A DNA stretch of 64,000 nt from Marinigracilibium pacificum (GTDB lineage Bacteria; Bacteroidota; Bacteroidia; Cytophagales; Cyclobacteriaceae), in NCBI RefSeq assembly GCF_012926615.1, contig NZ_JABBNU010000005.1, positions 1-64,000 on the forward strand, written 5' to 3'. The position numbers and the translations under genes were made by a program. The notes below the pieces were generated by a model. It saw nothing but the letters and a program-made list of their open reading frames with translations, did not search any database and was not told the DNA's origin. Every line of letters starts with the position of its first letter. The first letter of the stretch is position 1. This document shows positions 1 through 9,440 of this stretch, piece by piece.

Positions 1-445
1 CAGGGCAAGTATCAGGGTTATAAACTTCGCTAGTAAGCTCAGATTGACGTTAAGGGTGTTACAGATTCTTCGTCAGTAGACTCAGAATGACGTTACAGAG
101 AGACAGATTTTTCATCTGTAGCCTCAGAATGACGTTAATGGTGGGGCTCACTCTACTCGTCATTCTGAACAGCTTGTGCTGATTGCCAACAGGCATATCA
201 GTAAGTGAAGAATCTGTTTGGTTATGGTAATGGGATATGGGTTATGGGTATTTTGGTAATCTTGTAATCTTGTAAATTTTGATTCAGAGTGCATTGGTAT
301 TTAATGCTACAGATTCCGCTGACGACTAGCCCTATAACGAATTCTTAGTTGTCAGGGCAAGTGTCAGGGTTATAAACTTCGTCAGTAGACTCAGAATGAC
401 GGTATTGTGGAGCAAATTATTTGTCAGTAGGCTCAGAATGACGGT
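1..445. repeat. Interspersed non-coding repeat block, left of the surface-protein genes
   Basis: No gene is visible here. The stretch is made of two repeat modules that recur at 8.1-9.4 kb. Module A (core TCAGGGCAAGTGTCAGGG) begins at the window edge and again at about 309-402. Module B (starting GCTCACTCTACTCGTC, about 146-297) lies between them. Both modules carry the complementary words CTCAGAATGACG and CGTCATTCTGA, so single strands could fold back. The block probably continues beyond the window edge. A REP-like or MITE-like origin is possible, but no transposase is nearby. Confidence 0.8.
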
Positions 446-506
446 CGCCAGGGGCAGATTATACGTTTTGATTCGAAATAGTAATATTCACTAAGCTATA
501 AAATTA

Positions 507-534
507 AAAAGTCCACCTGTAAGGGTGGACTTTT
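507..534 (-). terminator. Rho-independent terminator of the leftward surface-protein block
   Basis: A perfect 11-bp inverted repeat, AAAAGTCCACC and GGTGGACTTTT, encloses a 6-nt loop. It lies about 20 bp past the stop of the leftward lipoprotein gene and is followed on the minus strand by a T-rich stretch. It marks the likely end of the transcript that begins at the LamG lipoprotein genes. Confidence 0.85.
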
Positions 535-555
535 AACTAACCTATACCCTGATGG

Positions 556-1728
556 TTAATCCACCATCAAACCTTTGTTGTTCGTTTTTATTAATTCCAG
601 TATGCTATTATTTGAGATTGTGGATGTTCCTAATACCACATAATTTCCATCGTTTGATTCTATTACGTCTATCCCTCTGTCATTTGATGATCCGCCGAAG
701 TATTTCTTCCATTGTACATTTCCACTTGGATCTGTTTTAACAAGAAAGATCTGCTCATCATCTGAAAGATAGTTTGTTGTTCCGACTACTATATAACCAC
801 CATCGACTGTCTGACTTACTCCTGAGGCTTTTTGATTGCCTGGTTCTTGAATTAATGCCTGCCATGATTTAGTGCCATCAGGTGTGATATTTACCAGAAC
901 CATATTAGCATTTGTTTCCGGACCTTCAGTTCCAGCTACGATAAACCCTTGTCCTGCATGGTCCATATCTGCCGCTGATTGTACCACAGTTGTTGGTAAG
1001 ACAAAATCCCAAACAACCTGCCCGCTAAGGTTTGTCGATGTAACTCTGATATTACTTTGAGTCTCAGAATATTTTACAGTTCCACACCAAACTAAATTCT
1101 CATTAGCCGACTGTAGAATGGTAGTAACGCTATCCCTATTACTTACAAATCCATAATCACGGTAAATAGTATCCTGAGCTACCAGATTAAACTCCGTAAG
1201 TACCATCTCACTACCCTTTTCATCGTCTCGATTAGCCATAACCATAAGTGTTCCAGCGTTAGAATTGAATATTTTCAATCCCATCTCCATACGATTTGAC
1301 AATCCAAATGATAAGGAGTCTATTAATGAACCACTGTTTACATCTAATGCTAATAAGGCTACGTTTCTATCCTCAGTTGTTGGATCAGTGATCATTCCGG
1401 TAACATATAACCTACCGTCGCTACCGACTATGGCATCAGAACCAATATCATTTAAAGTACCACCAAAAGTCTCTGACCATTGTCGGTTTCCTTTGGCATC
1501 ACATTTAATTACTAAAATATCATTATCTCCCCGTTGCAGATTTTCAGAACTTCCGGTAATAAGATATCCTCCATCTTCAAGTTGACTAACATGATAGGAA
1601 TGATCATCGTTTGCATTACCGAAAAATTTATCGAAATACGGAGTAGTTTGCTCACCGACAAATGCCTCGGTGGTACAACCACCGAGCATTGCCGACATTA
1701 GCATGATTGATAAGGCCTTTTTTATCAT
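556..1728 (-). CDS. Propeller-like outer-membrane lipoprotein
   Basis: This 390-residue protein has a lipoprotein signal with lipobox LGGC (lipidated Cys18, then Thr), so it is expected in the outer membrane. The mature part contains repeated blades with the patterns DGGYLITG, DGGYIVVG and DGNYVVLG, alternating with W-x-x-x-FGG segments such as WSETFGG and WKKYFGG. This is typical of the Bacteroidota 'delta-60-like' propeller proteins. The start codon overlaps the stop of the upstream T9SS protein gene by four bases (ATGA), so the two are probably translationally coupled. No catalytic motif is visible and the ligand is unknown. A role in adhesion or as a scaffold for the neighbouring secreted protein is inference only. 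Confidence 0.75.
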   Translation of the reverse strand: MIKKALSIMLMSAMLGGCTTEAFVGEQTTPYFDKFFGNANDDHSYHVSQLEDGGYLITGSSENLQRGDNDILVIKCDAKGNRQWSETFGGTLNDIGSDAIVGSDGRLYVTGMITDPTTEDRNVALLALDVNSGSLIDSLSFGLSNRMEMGLKIFNSNAGTLMVMANRDDEKGSEMVLTEFNLVAQDTIYRDYGFVSNRDSVTTILQSANENLVWCGTVKYSETQSNIRVTSTNLSGQVVWDFVLPTTVVQSAADMDHAGQGFIVAGTEGPETNANMVLVNITPDGTKSWQALIQEPGNQKASGVSQTVDGGYIVVGTTNYLSDDEQIFLVKTDPSGNVQWKKYFGGSSNDRGIDVIESNDGNYVVLGTSTISNNSILELIKTNNKGLMVD

Positions 1729-4700
1729 TGTATGATACTAAATTTCTTTACTATTGGTGCAGAATTATCCTCTTCTGTAATCATCATATAATAGATTCCG
1801 GAAGGATAACTGCTTGTGTTGATTGAATTTAAATCCCCTGGTTGAATAATCCCTGAGTCTACCTGACTCCCTTGTAGAGTATAAATTGAATATTGTGCAT
1901 CACCTTTGTAATCTCTAGGCACACGTATTTTCAACTCACTTCTTACCGGATTAGGATACAAAAGGTAATCTTCAGAATTGATGTCATCATCGACACCAGT
2001 TATAATATTTGGCTGTGGCAGACCATTGAGATCTACAGATGCACCTTGTACTATTTCTTTTGTTTGCTGTATATCTTGCGCCCTGAACAGATATGCTACA
2101 AGTTTATAATCTAAGGTATGATCAAAACCACTGTAGTAGTCATTCATCCAGGTAAGGTTAACAACTTCCTTTCGTGCTGTATCTTCATCGATCCAGTCTC
2201 CAACGATAGTTGTACCTCCTGCATTTGGAATGAATTTACGAAGTACATTTTTATAGGTCGTTCCTTCAACCTCCATCTCCTTTTGAACAATACCTACCAT
2301 CAAAACAAGGTCATCTTCAATATCTTCACCAGTAATATTTTTGGTGATTAATACTTCGATATCAAGCTTTTTGGCATCTTGATCAACAGTTAAATCAATG
2401 TTAAAAGGTGCCGATACCAATGACCTTCTGTCATACATATCCGCAGCATATCCATCCTGATCAGTAGGAAAGTCTATTTCCGGACCAAAATAACCATCAA
2501 AAATTGTCCTTGGAGCTTCATAAACCCCATAGTGTAATCTCTTAGCACTAAAATCTTTAGGGTTATATTGATATACAGGATCTTCATTAGGACTATTTAT
2601 ATGATAGCGGATATCGATAACCTGATTCTCCTTGCCTGACAACAATGAATCCAGATAATTAACAGAGGATGTCATAGTATTATCTCCCTGGCTACTACTG
2701 ATGAACGATTCGATTACCATTTTACGGTTTCGCTCTACGATAGAGAACTTGTTCATTCCAAACCCTCTCAAATCAATACCAAAAGGGTTATCAGCATTAG
2801 AACCAAAAACAAATCTAAACTTCACTGCTTCACCGTTAGCTTGCTTCTTAACATCATCTAATTGGAAGGCTGCTTTCTGCCAGTCAAAATTCCCTGCCCA
2901 ACCTTCACGTTCAACATTATTTCCATCAATACGAGGTGCTCCAAGTAGGTTTTTTGCATTGTACCATCCCAGACCACTTCCTTCCTTACCCAGCTTATAC
3001 CAATTTCGACCTCCATCAAAGCTATACTGTAGTACAACTCCATCAGCTTGAATATCGGTTTTTGATGCAATTTCCAGATCAAGCATCGGAACCTTAGTAT
3101 CCGTTAAAACAAAGCAAGGTGACTCGAGGTATGATAATTCGTTGTTATTATATGAGCCTCCATTATTATATGTAGCCCATACACCATTTTTACTTAGCCA
3201 TGAATCAGCTTTAGTCCAGCTTGAAGTAGCGGTATTGTCAATATCTCCAACAGACACCCACCCTTGATATGGCTCGACGTCAAAGTCTTCGATATAGTTA
3301 TATACATTAATTTTTGGTTGGATAAAGATATTCTTTGATATACTATCCAAACACCCATAAACAGTTTCAACAGCGAATGTAACTGTTTTCATTCCCGCAT
3401 TATTAAATACCGGATCGATTCCAAATAATTTGTTATCACTATCAAAACCACCTTCATAACGCCAGTATACATTTCGAATATCATTTGGATCAATCGAATT
3501 CAATAACCCTGGCTCAAAAGAAGACTCTTTAGTAGCACAACCTCCAAAATATGTGAAGTCTGGCTCAGGATAAGGCGTTATATTTATAAACTCCCTATCA
3601 GAAACTCCCACACAACCTTCAGAACTTGTAACTGTCAACTCAACCAGATAGGCACCAGTATTAAATGCCTTTTTAATTGCCGATCCTTGTTTGGTATCAC
3701 CATCTCCAAATGACCAATCGTAAGTCATTTGTTGTCTTTCAACATCAGTAAGATTATCTGAGGTTACAAATTCAATTGAATCTCCTTCACAACCATCGTC
3801 AAAATTAAATGCGGCTAATGGTGTCTCATTTACCTCAATTTCGATTGTTGATGAACGCTGAGAACAATATGTAGAATCTCCGTTATATTGATAATAAAAT
3901 TTATATGTTCCTACATTTAAACTATTCCCAGATATTTCAAATCCATCTCTTTCCCTTACCTGACCAACTCCTAATTGAGAAAATAAAGAACCATTAACAG
4001 GGTCAAGTCCCATTGCATTTGCAAAAGTCACTACAAATGATTTTTGATTTGGATCATTCTCACATAAAGAGGTAATATTATTCTCTATACTCAATTGTGG
4101 ATTTGAAGAAGCCTTTAAGTTTAATTTGAAAATAGTAACTGATTTAATCAAATCCTTTGTGCTATTCGGTGTAGTTTGACATGTGCTTTGCGAAGTAATC
4201 TCCTTATAATCCACCTCAGCTATTAACTCAATATATGTAGCACCTGAAGGGATTTTTGAGAAATCTAAATTCCCGACAAATGTCGAATCATTATCTCCAG
4301 CAAATGCATTATTAATATTAGTCCCTACAAATAAATCATCAATATTCATTGAACCAATATCAGTTTTTGCAACCAATTGATTAATTCCTACAAATTGAAG
4401 ATTTTTAACATAGGAACACTCTTTTACTACATATATAGGAATAAGACTACCATCTGGAATAATTAACTGAGTTTGTTGATTAAAGACATCCTGTTGTACA
4501 CCATCAATATTTTGAATATCTATTCCTGGATCTCTAGGGAATGGATCTCTAGGGAATGGGTCTTCAAATCCATCTTGAATTCTTTCTATTGTCTCAATTG
4601 TAATCGGATATCCTTGTTCAAACACAGTTGGAATAACTGCAAACTCCACCAAGGGATTATTAATATTGTCTTTACAAAAATCTTTTGTAGATAAATTAAT

Positions 4701-5411
4701 TTCCGATTGATTTAAAAACTTCACTAAATCTCCATCATTAGCTACAGAAACATTATCGATGGCTTTTTCAGAAACACAAGTTAACTTTTCTGAATCATAA
4801 TTAAATTCAGCATAAAATTTAATGGAATAAGTCCCTGAAGGAACATACTCAGGATAGAAAGTATAATTATCTCCACTTTTAAAAACACCCGCACCATAAT
4901 ACTCTGATTTTGTTATATCGGGATTTGGATTATCTAATCCAGCTCCATTTAATAATAATGGACTATCATTATTATCAAAGTTTAACCTACTGTCAGTTAA
5001 ATTTAACTGATCGAAAGTAATAATCGGGCTTTCTTTTACAGTAACGTAAGCATCAGTTGATTCTGGTTGGTAATTAGTTCCAGAACCAGGTTGAGTATCT
5101 ATTATTACTCGTACAGTATACGGATCAACCAGAGCTTGTTGAAAAGAATAGGAAAATAATATATATTCTCCCATATTAATTGGTTCAAAATTATCAATTA
5201 AAATATCATTAATTTCCAACTCGATGTTGTCTAAATAATTTTGAACATTATCCTCATAAAAGTAAATAAAATTAACGGAGGAACCCTCACAAATGTCAAT
5301 ACTATTAGAAATTCCTGATCCAGTTACTGCATATAATTGCTTTAATTGTCCAAATGACAAACTGGATATACCACAAAAAAATGCTACAAAGAATAAAAAA
5401 AATTTATTCAT
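1725..5411 (-). CDS. Large secreted multidomain protein with PKD domains and a T9SS type A sorting domain
   Basis: The 1228-residue protein starts with a classical signal peptide (about residues 1-21, ending SFGQ). The first 500 residues have no family I recognise. They are followed by at least one PKD domain (YDWSFGDGD) and a second PKD-like segment near residues 620-700. A jelly-roll/MAM-like region comes next (YSFDGGRNWYKLG), then an Omp28-like stretch with RLHYGVYEAPRTIFDG. The last 75 or so residues (YLLYPNPVRSEL, then IYTLQG and YPSGIYYMMI) are a type A C-terminal sorting domain, so the protein should be exported by the type IX system and fixed to the cell surface. It starts one base past the stop of a LamG lipoprotein and overlaps the next gene by four bases. 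The organism must carry T9SS genes elsewhere. Confidence 0.85.
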   Translation of the reverse strand: MNKFFLFFVAFFCGISSLSFGQLKQLYAVTGSGISNSIDICEGSSVNFIYFYEDNVQNYLDNIELEINDILIDNFEPINMGEYILFSYSFQQALVDPYTVRVIIDTQPGSGTNYQPESTDAYVTVKESPIITFDQLNLTDSRLNFDNNDSPLLLNGAGLDNPNPDITKSEYYGAGVFKSGDNYTFYPEYVPSGTYSIKFYAEFNYDSEKLTCVSEKAIDNVSVANDGDLVKFLNQSEINLSTKDFCKDNINNPLVEFAVIPTVFEQGYPITIETIERIQDGFEDPFPRDPFPRDPGIDIQNIDGVQQDVFNQQTQLIIPDGSLIPIYVVKECSYVKNLQFVGINQLVAKTDIGSMNIDDLFVGTNINNAFAGDNDSTFVGNLDFSKIPSGATYIELIAEVDYKEITSQSTCQTTPNSTKDLIKSVTIFKLNLKASSNPQLSIENNITSLCENDPNQKSFVVTFANAMGLDPVNGSLFSQLGVGQVRERDGFEISGNSLNVGTYKFYYQYNGDSTYCSQRSSTIEIEVNETPLAAFNFDDGCEGDSIEFVTSDNLTDVERQQMTYDWSFGDGDTKQGSAIKKAFNTGAYLVELTVTSSEGCVGVSDREFINITPYPEPDFTYFGGCATKESSFEPGLLNSIDPNDIRNVYWRYEGGFDSDNKLFGIDPVFNNAGMKTVTFAVETVYGCLDSISKNIFIQPKINVYNYIEDFDVEPYQGWVSVGDIDNTATSSWTKADSWLSKNGVWATYNNGGSYNNNELSYLESPCFVLTDTKVPMLDLEIASKTDIQADGVVLQYSFDGGRNWYKLGKEGSGLGWYNAKNLLGAPRIDGNNVEREGWAGNFDWQKAAFQLDDVKKQANGEAVKFRFVFGSNADNPFGIDLRGFGMNKFSIVERNRKMVIESFISSSQGDNTMTSSVNYLDSLLSGKENQVIDIRYHINSPNEDPVYQYNPKDFSAKRLHYGVYEAPRTIFDGYFGPEIDFPTDQDGYAADMYDRRSLVSAPFNIDLTVDQDAKKLDIEVLITKNITGEDIEDDLVLMVGIVQKEMEVEGTTYKNVLRKFIPNAGGTTIVGDWIDEDTARKEVVNLTWMNDYYSGFDHTLDYKLVAYLFRAQDIQQTKEIVQGASVDLNGLPQPNIITGVDDDINSEDYLLYPNPVRSELKIRVPRDYKGDAQYSIYTLQGSQVDSGIIQPGDLNSINTSSYPSGIYYMMITEEDNSAPIVKKFSIIQ
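4528..4557. repeat. In-frame 15-bp tandem duplication inside the T9SS protein gene
   Basis: The 15-mer GGATCTCTAGGGAAT occurs twice in a row without mismatch. On the coding strand it gives a repeated five-residue unit (DPFPR, twice). It adds or removes whole codons, so the reading frame is kept. This is a likely site of slippage between strains. Confidence 0.8.
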
Positions 5412-5412
5412 T

Positions 5413-6135
5413 TCACTTTGTTATGTTTTGAAGATAAATTTTTTCAACCTCTGAGTTTGATAAGGCTTTATTGTAGATTAATACATCATCAATAATACCA
5501 TTAAATGAGTCATTCCCAATATTCACAAAATTATTTGCTGGAAGGTACATGCTATTTTCACTAGGTAAACTACCTGTAGATATTACTTCATTATTAAAAT
5601 ATAACTTGGCTGACTTACTATTAACATCAAAAGTAAAACACATAAAATTCCAACCATCGGTATTTGCAACCAAATCACGAATTGTAAAAACAGGTGAAGA
5701 ATATAAATCTCCAATCACCTCATCTACAAAGTATTTAATTTGACCTCCATGAGTCTTGAAAACTGCTCCTCCTTTATTATCACCATGTTTTACCCACACT
5801 GCAAAAGAAAATCCATTTGGAAGGTTTAATTTCTCTACACTATTCACATACAAATAGTCATTAACTCCATCAAATGAATAAGCACTATTTTCATTTCCAA
5901 AACGATCTGTTGTTAACTGGGGTGAACCACCAACTATATCTAAATTCGCCGCCTCACCTACATTACTTTCGTCATTTGCATTTCCATTGAATGGATAGAA
6001 AGCAACTAACCCATCACGTGGAATATCTTTTACTGCAGGCTCTGCGTCTTCTCCGCCTGTACATGATGAAACTAATGAAATAACAGAAATGAACATTAGA
6101 GCAAGTAGCCCTTTGCTAAGTAGATTGATTCGCAT
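5413..6135 (-). CDS. LamG-domain lipoprotein, copy 1 of 3
   Basis: This 240-residue lipoprotein has lipobox LVSSC (Cys25). A short linker is followed by one LamG/concanavalin-A-like jelly-roll domain, recognised from GLVAFYPFNGNAND, RFGNENSAYSFDG and the closing IDDVLIYNKALS. Such domains usually bind glycans or proteins at the cell surface, and no catalytic residues are visible. It is one of three tandem paralogues whose first 64 or so codons are almost identical in DNA, while the lectin part differs. Its stop lies one base before the T9SS cargo gene, which suggests the lipoprotein and the cargo are made together and may act together at the outer membrane (inference). Confidence 0.82.
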   Translation of the reverse strand: MRINLLSKGLLALMFISVISLVSSCTGGEDAEPAVKDIPRDGLVAFYPFNGNANDESNVGEAANLDIVGGSPQLTTDRFGNENSAYSFDGVNDYLYVNSVEKLNLPNGFSFAVWVKHGDNKGGAVFKTHGGQIKYFVDEVIGDLYSSPVFTIRDLVANTDGWNFMCFTFDVNSKSAKLYFNNEVISTGSLPSENSMYLPANNFVNIGNDSFNGIIDDVLIYNKALSNSEVEKIYLQNITK

Positions 6136-6390
6136 GTCTAAAAATCCTTTTGGTTGATTAAAAAAATTATATCAGTCGTAAATATATAGGATGACCTTTA
6201 ATAATAAAAATATTTTTTACAGGTAATTATTATTCTGTTTACTTTTCTTCTTTTAATTCAATTTTAATTGAAACTCTAATTGCATTTGATAATGATATTT
6301 TTATTCAATCATTTCAATTTGGCATTAACCAATTTATCATCAGCTAAGAAAAATTTTCCTGAATAATTGAATTAAATGGAAATCGTAATA

Positions 6391-7113
6391 TTACTTTGTT
6401 ATATTTTGAATATAAATCTGTTCAATTGCTGAACTTGTCAAAGCTTTATTATATATTACCACATCATCAATCAACCCATTAAAAGAGTCAGTACCAATAT
6501 CTATTCTATCATTAAGTCTAACTGGATACAATGCGTTTTCTTGAGGGACAGTTTCAGTTTTTACTAAACTGCTATTTACATATAAATTAGTTTTTTTAGT
6601 TGATGCATCGAATGAAAAGCAAATAAACTTCCAGTCTCCATGTTTTGTTTCATCTACATAACTAGTAAAAGTTGGACTCGTGTTTACATACCCTGCAACA
6701 TAATTATTAATATATTGAACCCAACCAGCATGTGTATCAAGAACCACCCCTGATAGATTATCAGATTTAGCCCAAACCGCAAATGTAAAACCATTTTGAA
6801 AATTTAATTTTTCCAAATCTTGAACTCTTAGATAGTCATTCACTCCATCAAATGAATATGCACTGTTTGCGTTACCAAAACGATCAGTAGTTAATTGTGG
6901 TGAACCACCTACTTCATCAAGATTCGCGGCCTCACCTACATTACTTTCGTCATTTGCATTTCCATTGAATGGATAGAAAGCAACTAACCCATCACGTGGA
7001 ATGTCTATTATTGCAGGCTCTGCGCCTTCTTCGCCTGTACACGATGAAACTAATGAAATAACAGAAATGAACATTAGAGCAAGTAGCCCTTTGCTAAGTA
7101 GATTGATTCGCAT
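6391..7113 (-). CDS. LamG-domain lipoprotein, copy 2 of 3
   Basis: This paralogue is also 240 residues long with the same signal and lipobox (LVSSC). The LamG domain carries RFGNANSAYSFDG and ends IDDVVIYNKALT. The N-terminal 64 codons and about 25 bp before the start match the other two copies closely. The binding face is divergent, though nearer to copy 1 than to copy 3. A 255-bp AT-rich gap separates it from copy 1, and I see no gene or clear terminator in that gap. The pattern of fixed export signal and variable lectin part points to duplication followed by diversification or gene conversion. The ligand is unknown. Confidence 0.82.
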   Translation of the reverse strand: MRINLLSKGLLALMFISVISLVSSCTGEEGAEPAIIDIPRDGLVAFYPFNGNANDESNVGEAANLDEVGGSPQLTTDRFGNANSAYSFDGVNDYLRVQDLEKLNFQNGFTFAVWAKSDNLSGVVLDTHAGWVQYINNYVAGYVNTSPTFTSYVDETKHGDWKFICFSFDASTKKTNLYVNSSLVKTETVPQENALYPVRLNDRIDIGTDSFNGLIDDVVIYNKALTSSAIEQIYIQNITK

Positions 7114-7170
7114 GTCTAAAAATTATTTTGGTTGATAAAAAAAAATATTGGACTTAAATAGAGTTATTAA

Positions 7171-7908
7171 TTATTTAGTAAATGTTTGATTATATAAAGA
7201 AGAAACTTCAAGGGAAGTCAATTTTTTGTTGTAAATAACTGCATCGTCAATCTTTCCATCATAAAATTTCCCAGAGTTTGAATTATCACCGAACATTAAC
7301 CCTCTTACAGATAATCCCTCACCGAAAGAATCATGATGCTGATTAGAACTAACTAATTTATCGTTATAATACAAGTTCATTACTTTCTCAGTATTATCCC
7401 ATGTTAATGTTACCATTAGCCAGCCTGACTTAACAATATCATCATAATAATACACTGCTCCAATTGCTCCATTATTTGTATCTACATATGCAGTATAACC
7501 AGGCCCTCCAGGTTCATAGATTAATTCATATTGTCCTCGATTGTAAACATCTCCTTGAGTTCCACCATTCACCCAAACTGACACTGTTAAATCTCCCTTA
7601 ATCTGTAACTTTTCCTTAAAATCTACCCTAACACCATAATCAGTACCATCAACCTCATATGCTGAGTTTGGGTTCCCAAATCGATCCTCAGTTAAAGTAG
7701 CATTTAACACAGTTCCATTCGCCGCCTCACCTACATTACTTTCGTCATTTGCATTTCCATTGAATGGATAGAAAGCAACTAACCCATCACGTGGAATGTC
7801 TTTTACTGCAGGTTCTCCGCCTTCGTCGCCTGTACATGATGAAACTAATGAAATAACAGAAATGAACATTAGAGCAAGTAGCCCTTTGCTAAGTAGATTG
7901 ATTCGCAT
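7171..7908 (-). CDS. LamG-domain lipoprotein, copy 3 of 3
   Basis: This is the most divergent of the three paralogues (245 residues). It has the identical signal peptide and lipobox and the shared start GLVAFYPFNGNAND. The jelly-roll that follows contains YNRGQYELIYEPGG and ends KIDDAVIYNKKLT. It lies only 57 bp upstream of copy 2 and is the first gene of the leftward block. A promoter-like TATATTTG element sits about 40 bp before its start, so it may lead a five-gene transcript that ends at the terminator near position 520. The function is probably carbohydrate or protein binding at the surface, inferred from the domain only. Confidence 0.82.
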   Translation of the reverse strand: MRINLLSKGLLALMFISVISLVSSCTGDEGGEPAVKDIPRDGLVAFYPFNGNANDESNVGEAANGTVLNATLTEDRFGNPNSAYEVDGTDYGVRVDFKEKLQIKGDLTVSVWVNGGTQGDVYNRGQYELIYEPGGPGYTAYVDTNNGAIGAVYYYDDIVKSGWLMVTLTWDNTEKVMNLYYNDKLVSSNQHHDSFGEGLSVRGLMFGDNSNSGKFYDGKIDDAVIYNKKLTSLEVSSLYNQTFTK

Positions 7909-7948
7909 GTCTAAAAATTATTTTGGTTGATAAAAAATAAATTCTGGC

Positions 7949-7956
7949 CAAATATA
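7949..7956 (-). promoter_or_regulatory. Bacteroidota -7 promoter element before the LamG lipoprotein genes
   Basis: On the minus strand this reads TATATTTG, a match to the Bacteroidota sigma factor -7 consensus TAnnTTTG. It lies about 40 bp upstream of copy 3. The equivalent positions before copies 1 and 2 are similar but lack the consensus. A -33 TTG at ideal spacing is not evident. Confidence 0.45.
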
Positions 7957-8090
7957 ATAGGTGACTTGATTTATAAAAAACAATAGAAGGTTTTTGTTAA
8001 AGGTTTTTGAATCAAAGGGAAGGTTGTAATTGGTAGTCTATGGGTTAGGGTGATGTTTTTTTTTAGGAAGGTTTTACATTGGTTAAAAAA

Positions 8091-9440
8091 GTAACAGATT
8101 CCGCTGACGACTAGCCCTATGACGAATTCTTAGTTGTCAGAGCAAGTGTCAGGGTTATAAACTTCGCCGGTAGGCTCAGAATGACGGCTACGATGAAGCT
8201 CACTCTACTCGTCATTCTGAACGGCTTGTGCTGATTGCCGACAGGCATATTAGTAAGTGAAGAATCTGTTTGGTTATGGTAGTGGGATATGGGTATTTTG
8301 GTAATCTTTTAATCTTGGGAATCATGATTCAGAGGGCATTGGGTCAATATGTGACAGATTCCGCTGACGATCTCCTAGACCCATGACGAATTCTTAATTG
8401 TCAGGGCAAGTGTCAGGGTCTAAGAATCAATACAATATCAAATCTCCCATCACACAATCAACCACCTCCGTGACGAACCATAGGTTGTCAGGACCTTCGG
8501 CCCGGGATTTCGTCCTTCCTCCCCGCCCTTCTATGAAACATTTATAAAAATGTGCAGCTATGATATTTATTTGGGATCCTGTTAATCTTTTAATCTTGTA
8601 AATTTTGATTCAGACAATTGGGTGTTGGTATTGGGACAATATGTTACAGATTCCGCTGACGACTAGCCCTATGACGAAATCTTAGTTGTCAGGGCAAGTG
8701 TCAGGGTCTAAGAATCAAGACAATATCAAATCTCCCATCACACAATCAACCACCTCCGTGACGAACCATAGGTTGTCAGGACCTTCGGCACGGGATTTCG
8801 TCATTCCTCCCCGCTCTTCTATGAAACATTTATAAAAATGTGCAGCTATGATATTTATTTGGGATCCTGTTAATCTTTTAATCTTGTAAATTTTGATTCA
8901 GACAATTGGGTGTTGGTATTGGAATATAATGTTACAGATTCCGCTGAAGACTAGCCCTATGACGAATTCTTAATTGTCAGGGCAAGTGTCAGGGTTATAA
9001 ACTTCGTTATCATACTCAGAATGACGTAAAGGAGAGACAGATTCTTCGCCGGTAGGCTCAGAATGACGTTAATGGTGGGGCTCACTCTACTCATCATTCT
9101 GAACGGCTTGTGCTGATTGCCGACAGGCATATCAGTAAGTGAAGAATCTGTTTGGTTATGGTAGTGGGATATGGGTATTTTGGTAATCTTGGAAATCATG
9201 ATTCAGATGGCATTGGTCAATTTGACACAGATTCCGCTGACGATCTCCTAGACCCATGACGAATTCTTAATTGTCAGGGCAAGTGTCAGGGTCTAAGAAT
9301 CAAGACAATATCAAATCTCCCATCACACGACCAACCACCTCCGTGACGAACCAGAGGTTGTCAGGACCTTCGGCCCGGGATTTCGTCCTTCCTCCCCGCC
9401 CTTATATGAAACAGCTATAAAAATGTGCAGCTATGTTCTT
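8091..9440. repeat. Modular repeat array, 288-bp period, right of the surface-protein genes
   Basis: This non-coding stretch is an array of long repeats. The core word TCAGGGCAAG starts at 8401, 8689, 8977 and 9274, with a one-mismatch copy at 8137, so two successive steps are exactly 288 bp. Each unit begins ACAGATTCCGCTGACGA (module A). It continues either with module B (from 8198 and 9080) or with module C (from 8433, 8721 and 9306, starting CAATATCAAATCTCCC). Modules A and B also occur at 1-445. Short open frames inside differ between units and are not genes. No terminal repeat plus transposase can be seen. Confidence 0.85.

Noticed and set aside
8091-9440. CRISPR array
   Set aside because: The repeat period is 288 bp with long modules, not short repeats with unique spacers, and no cas gene is present.
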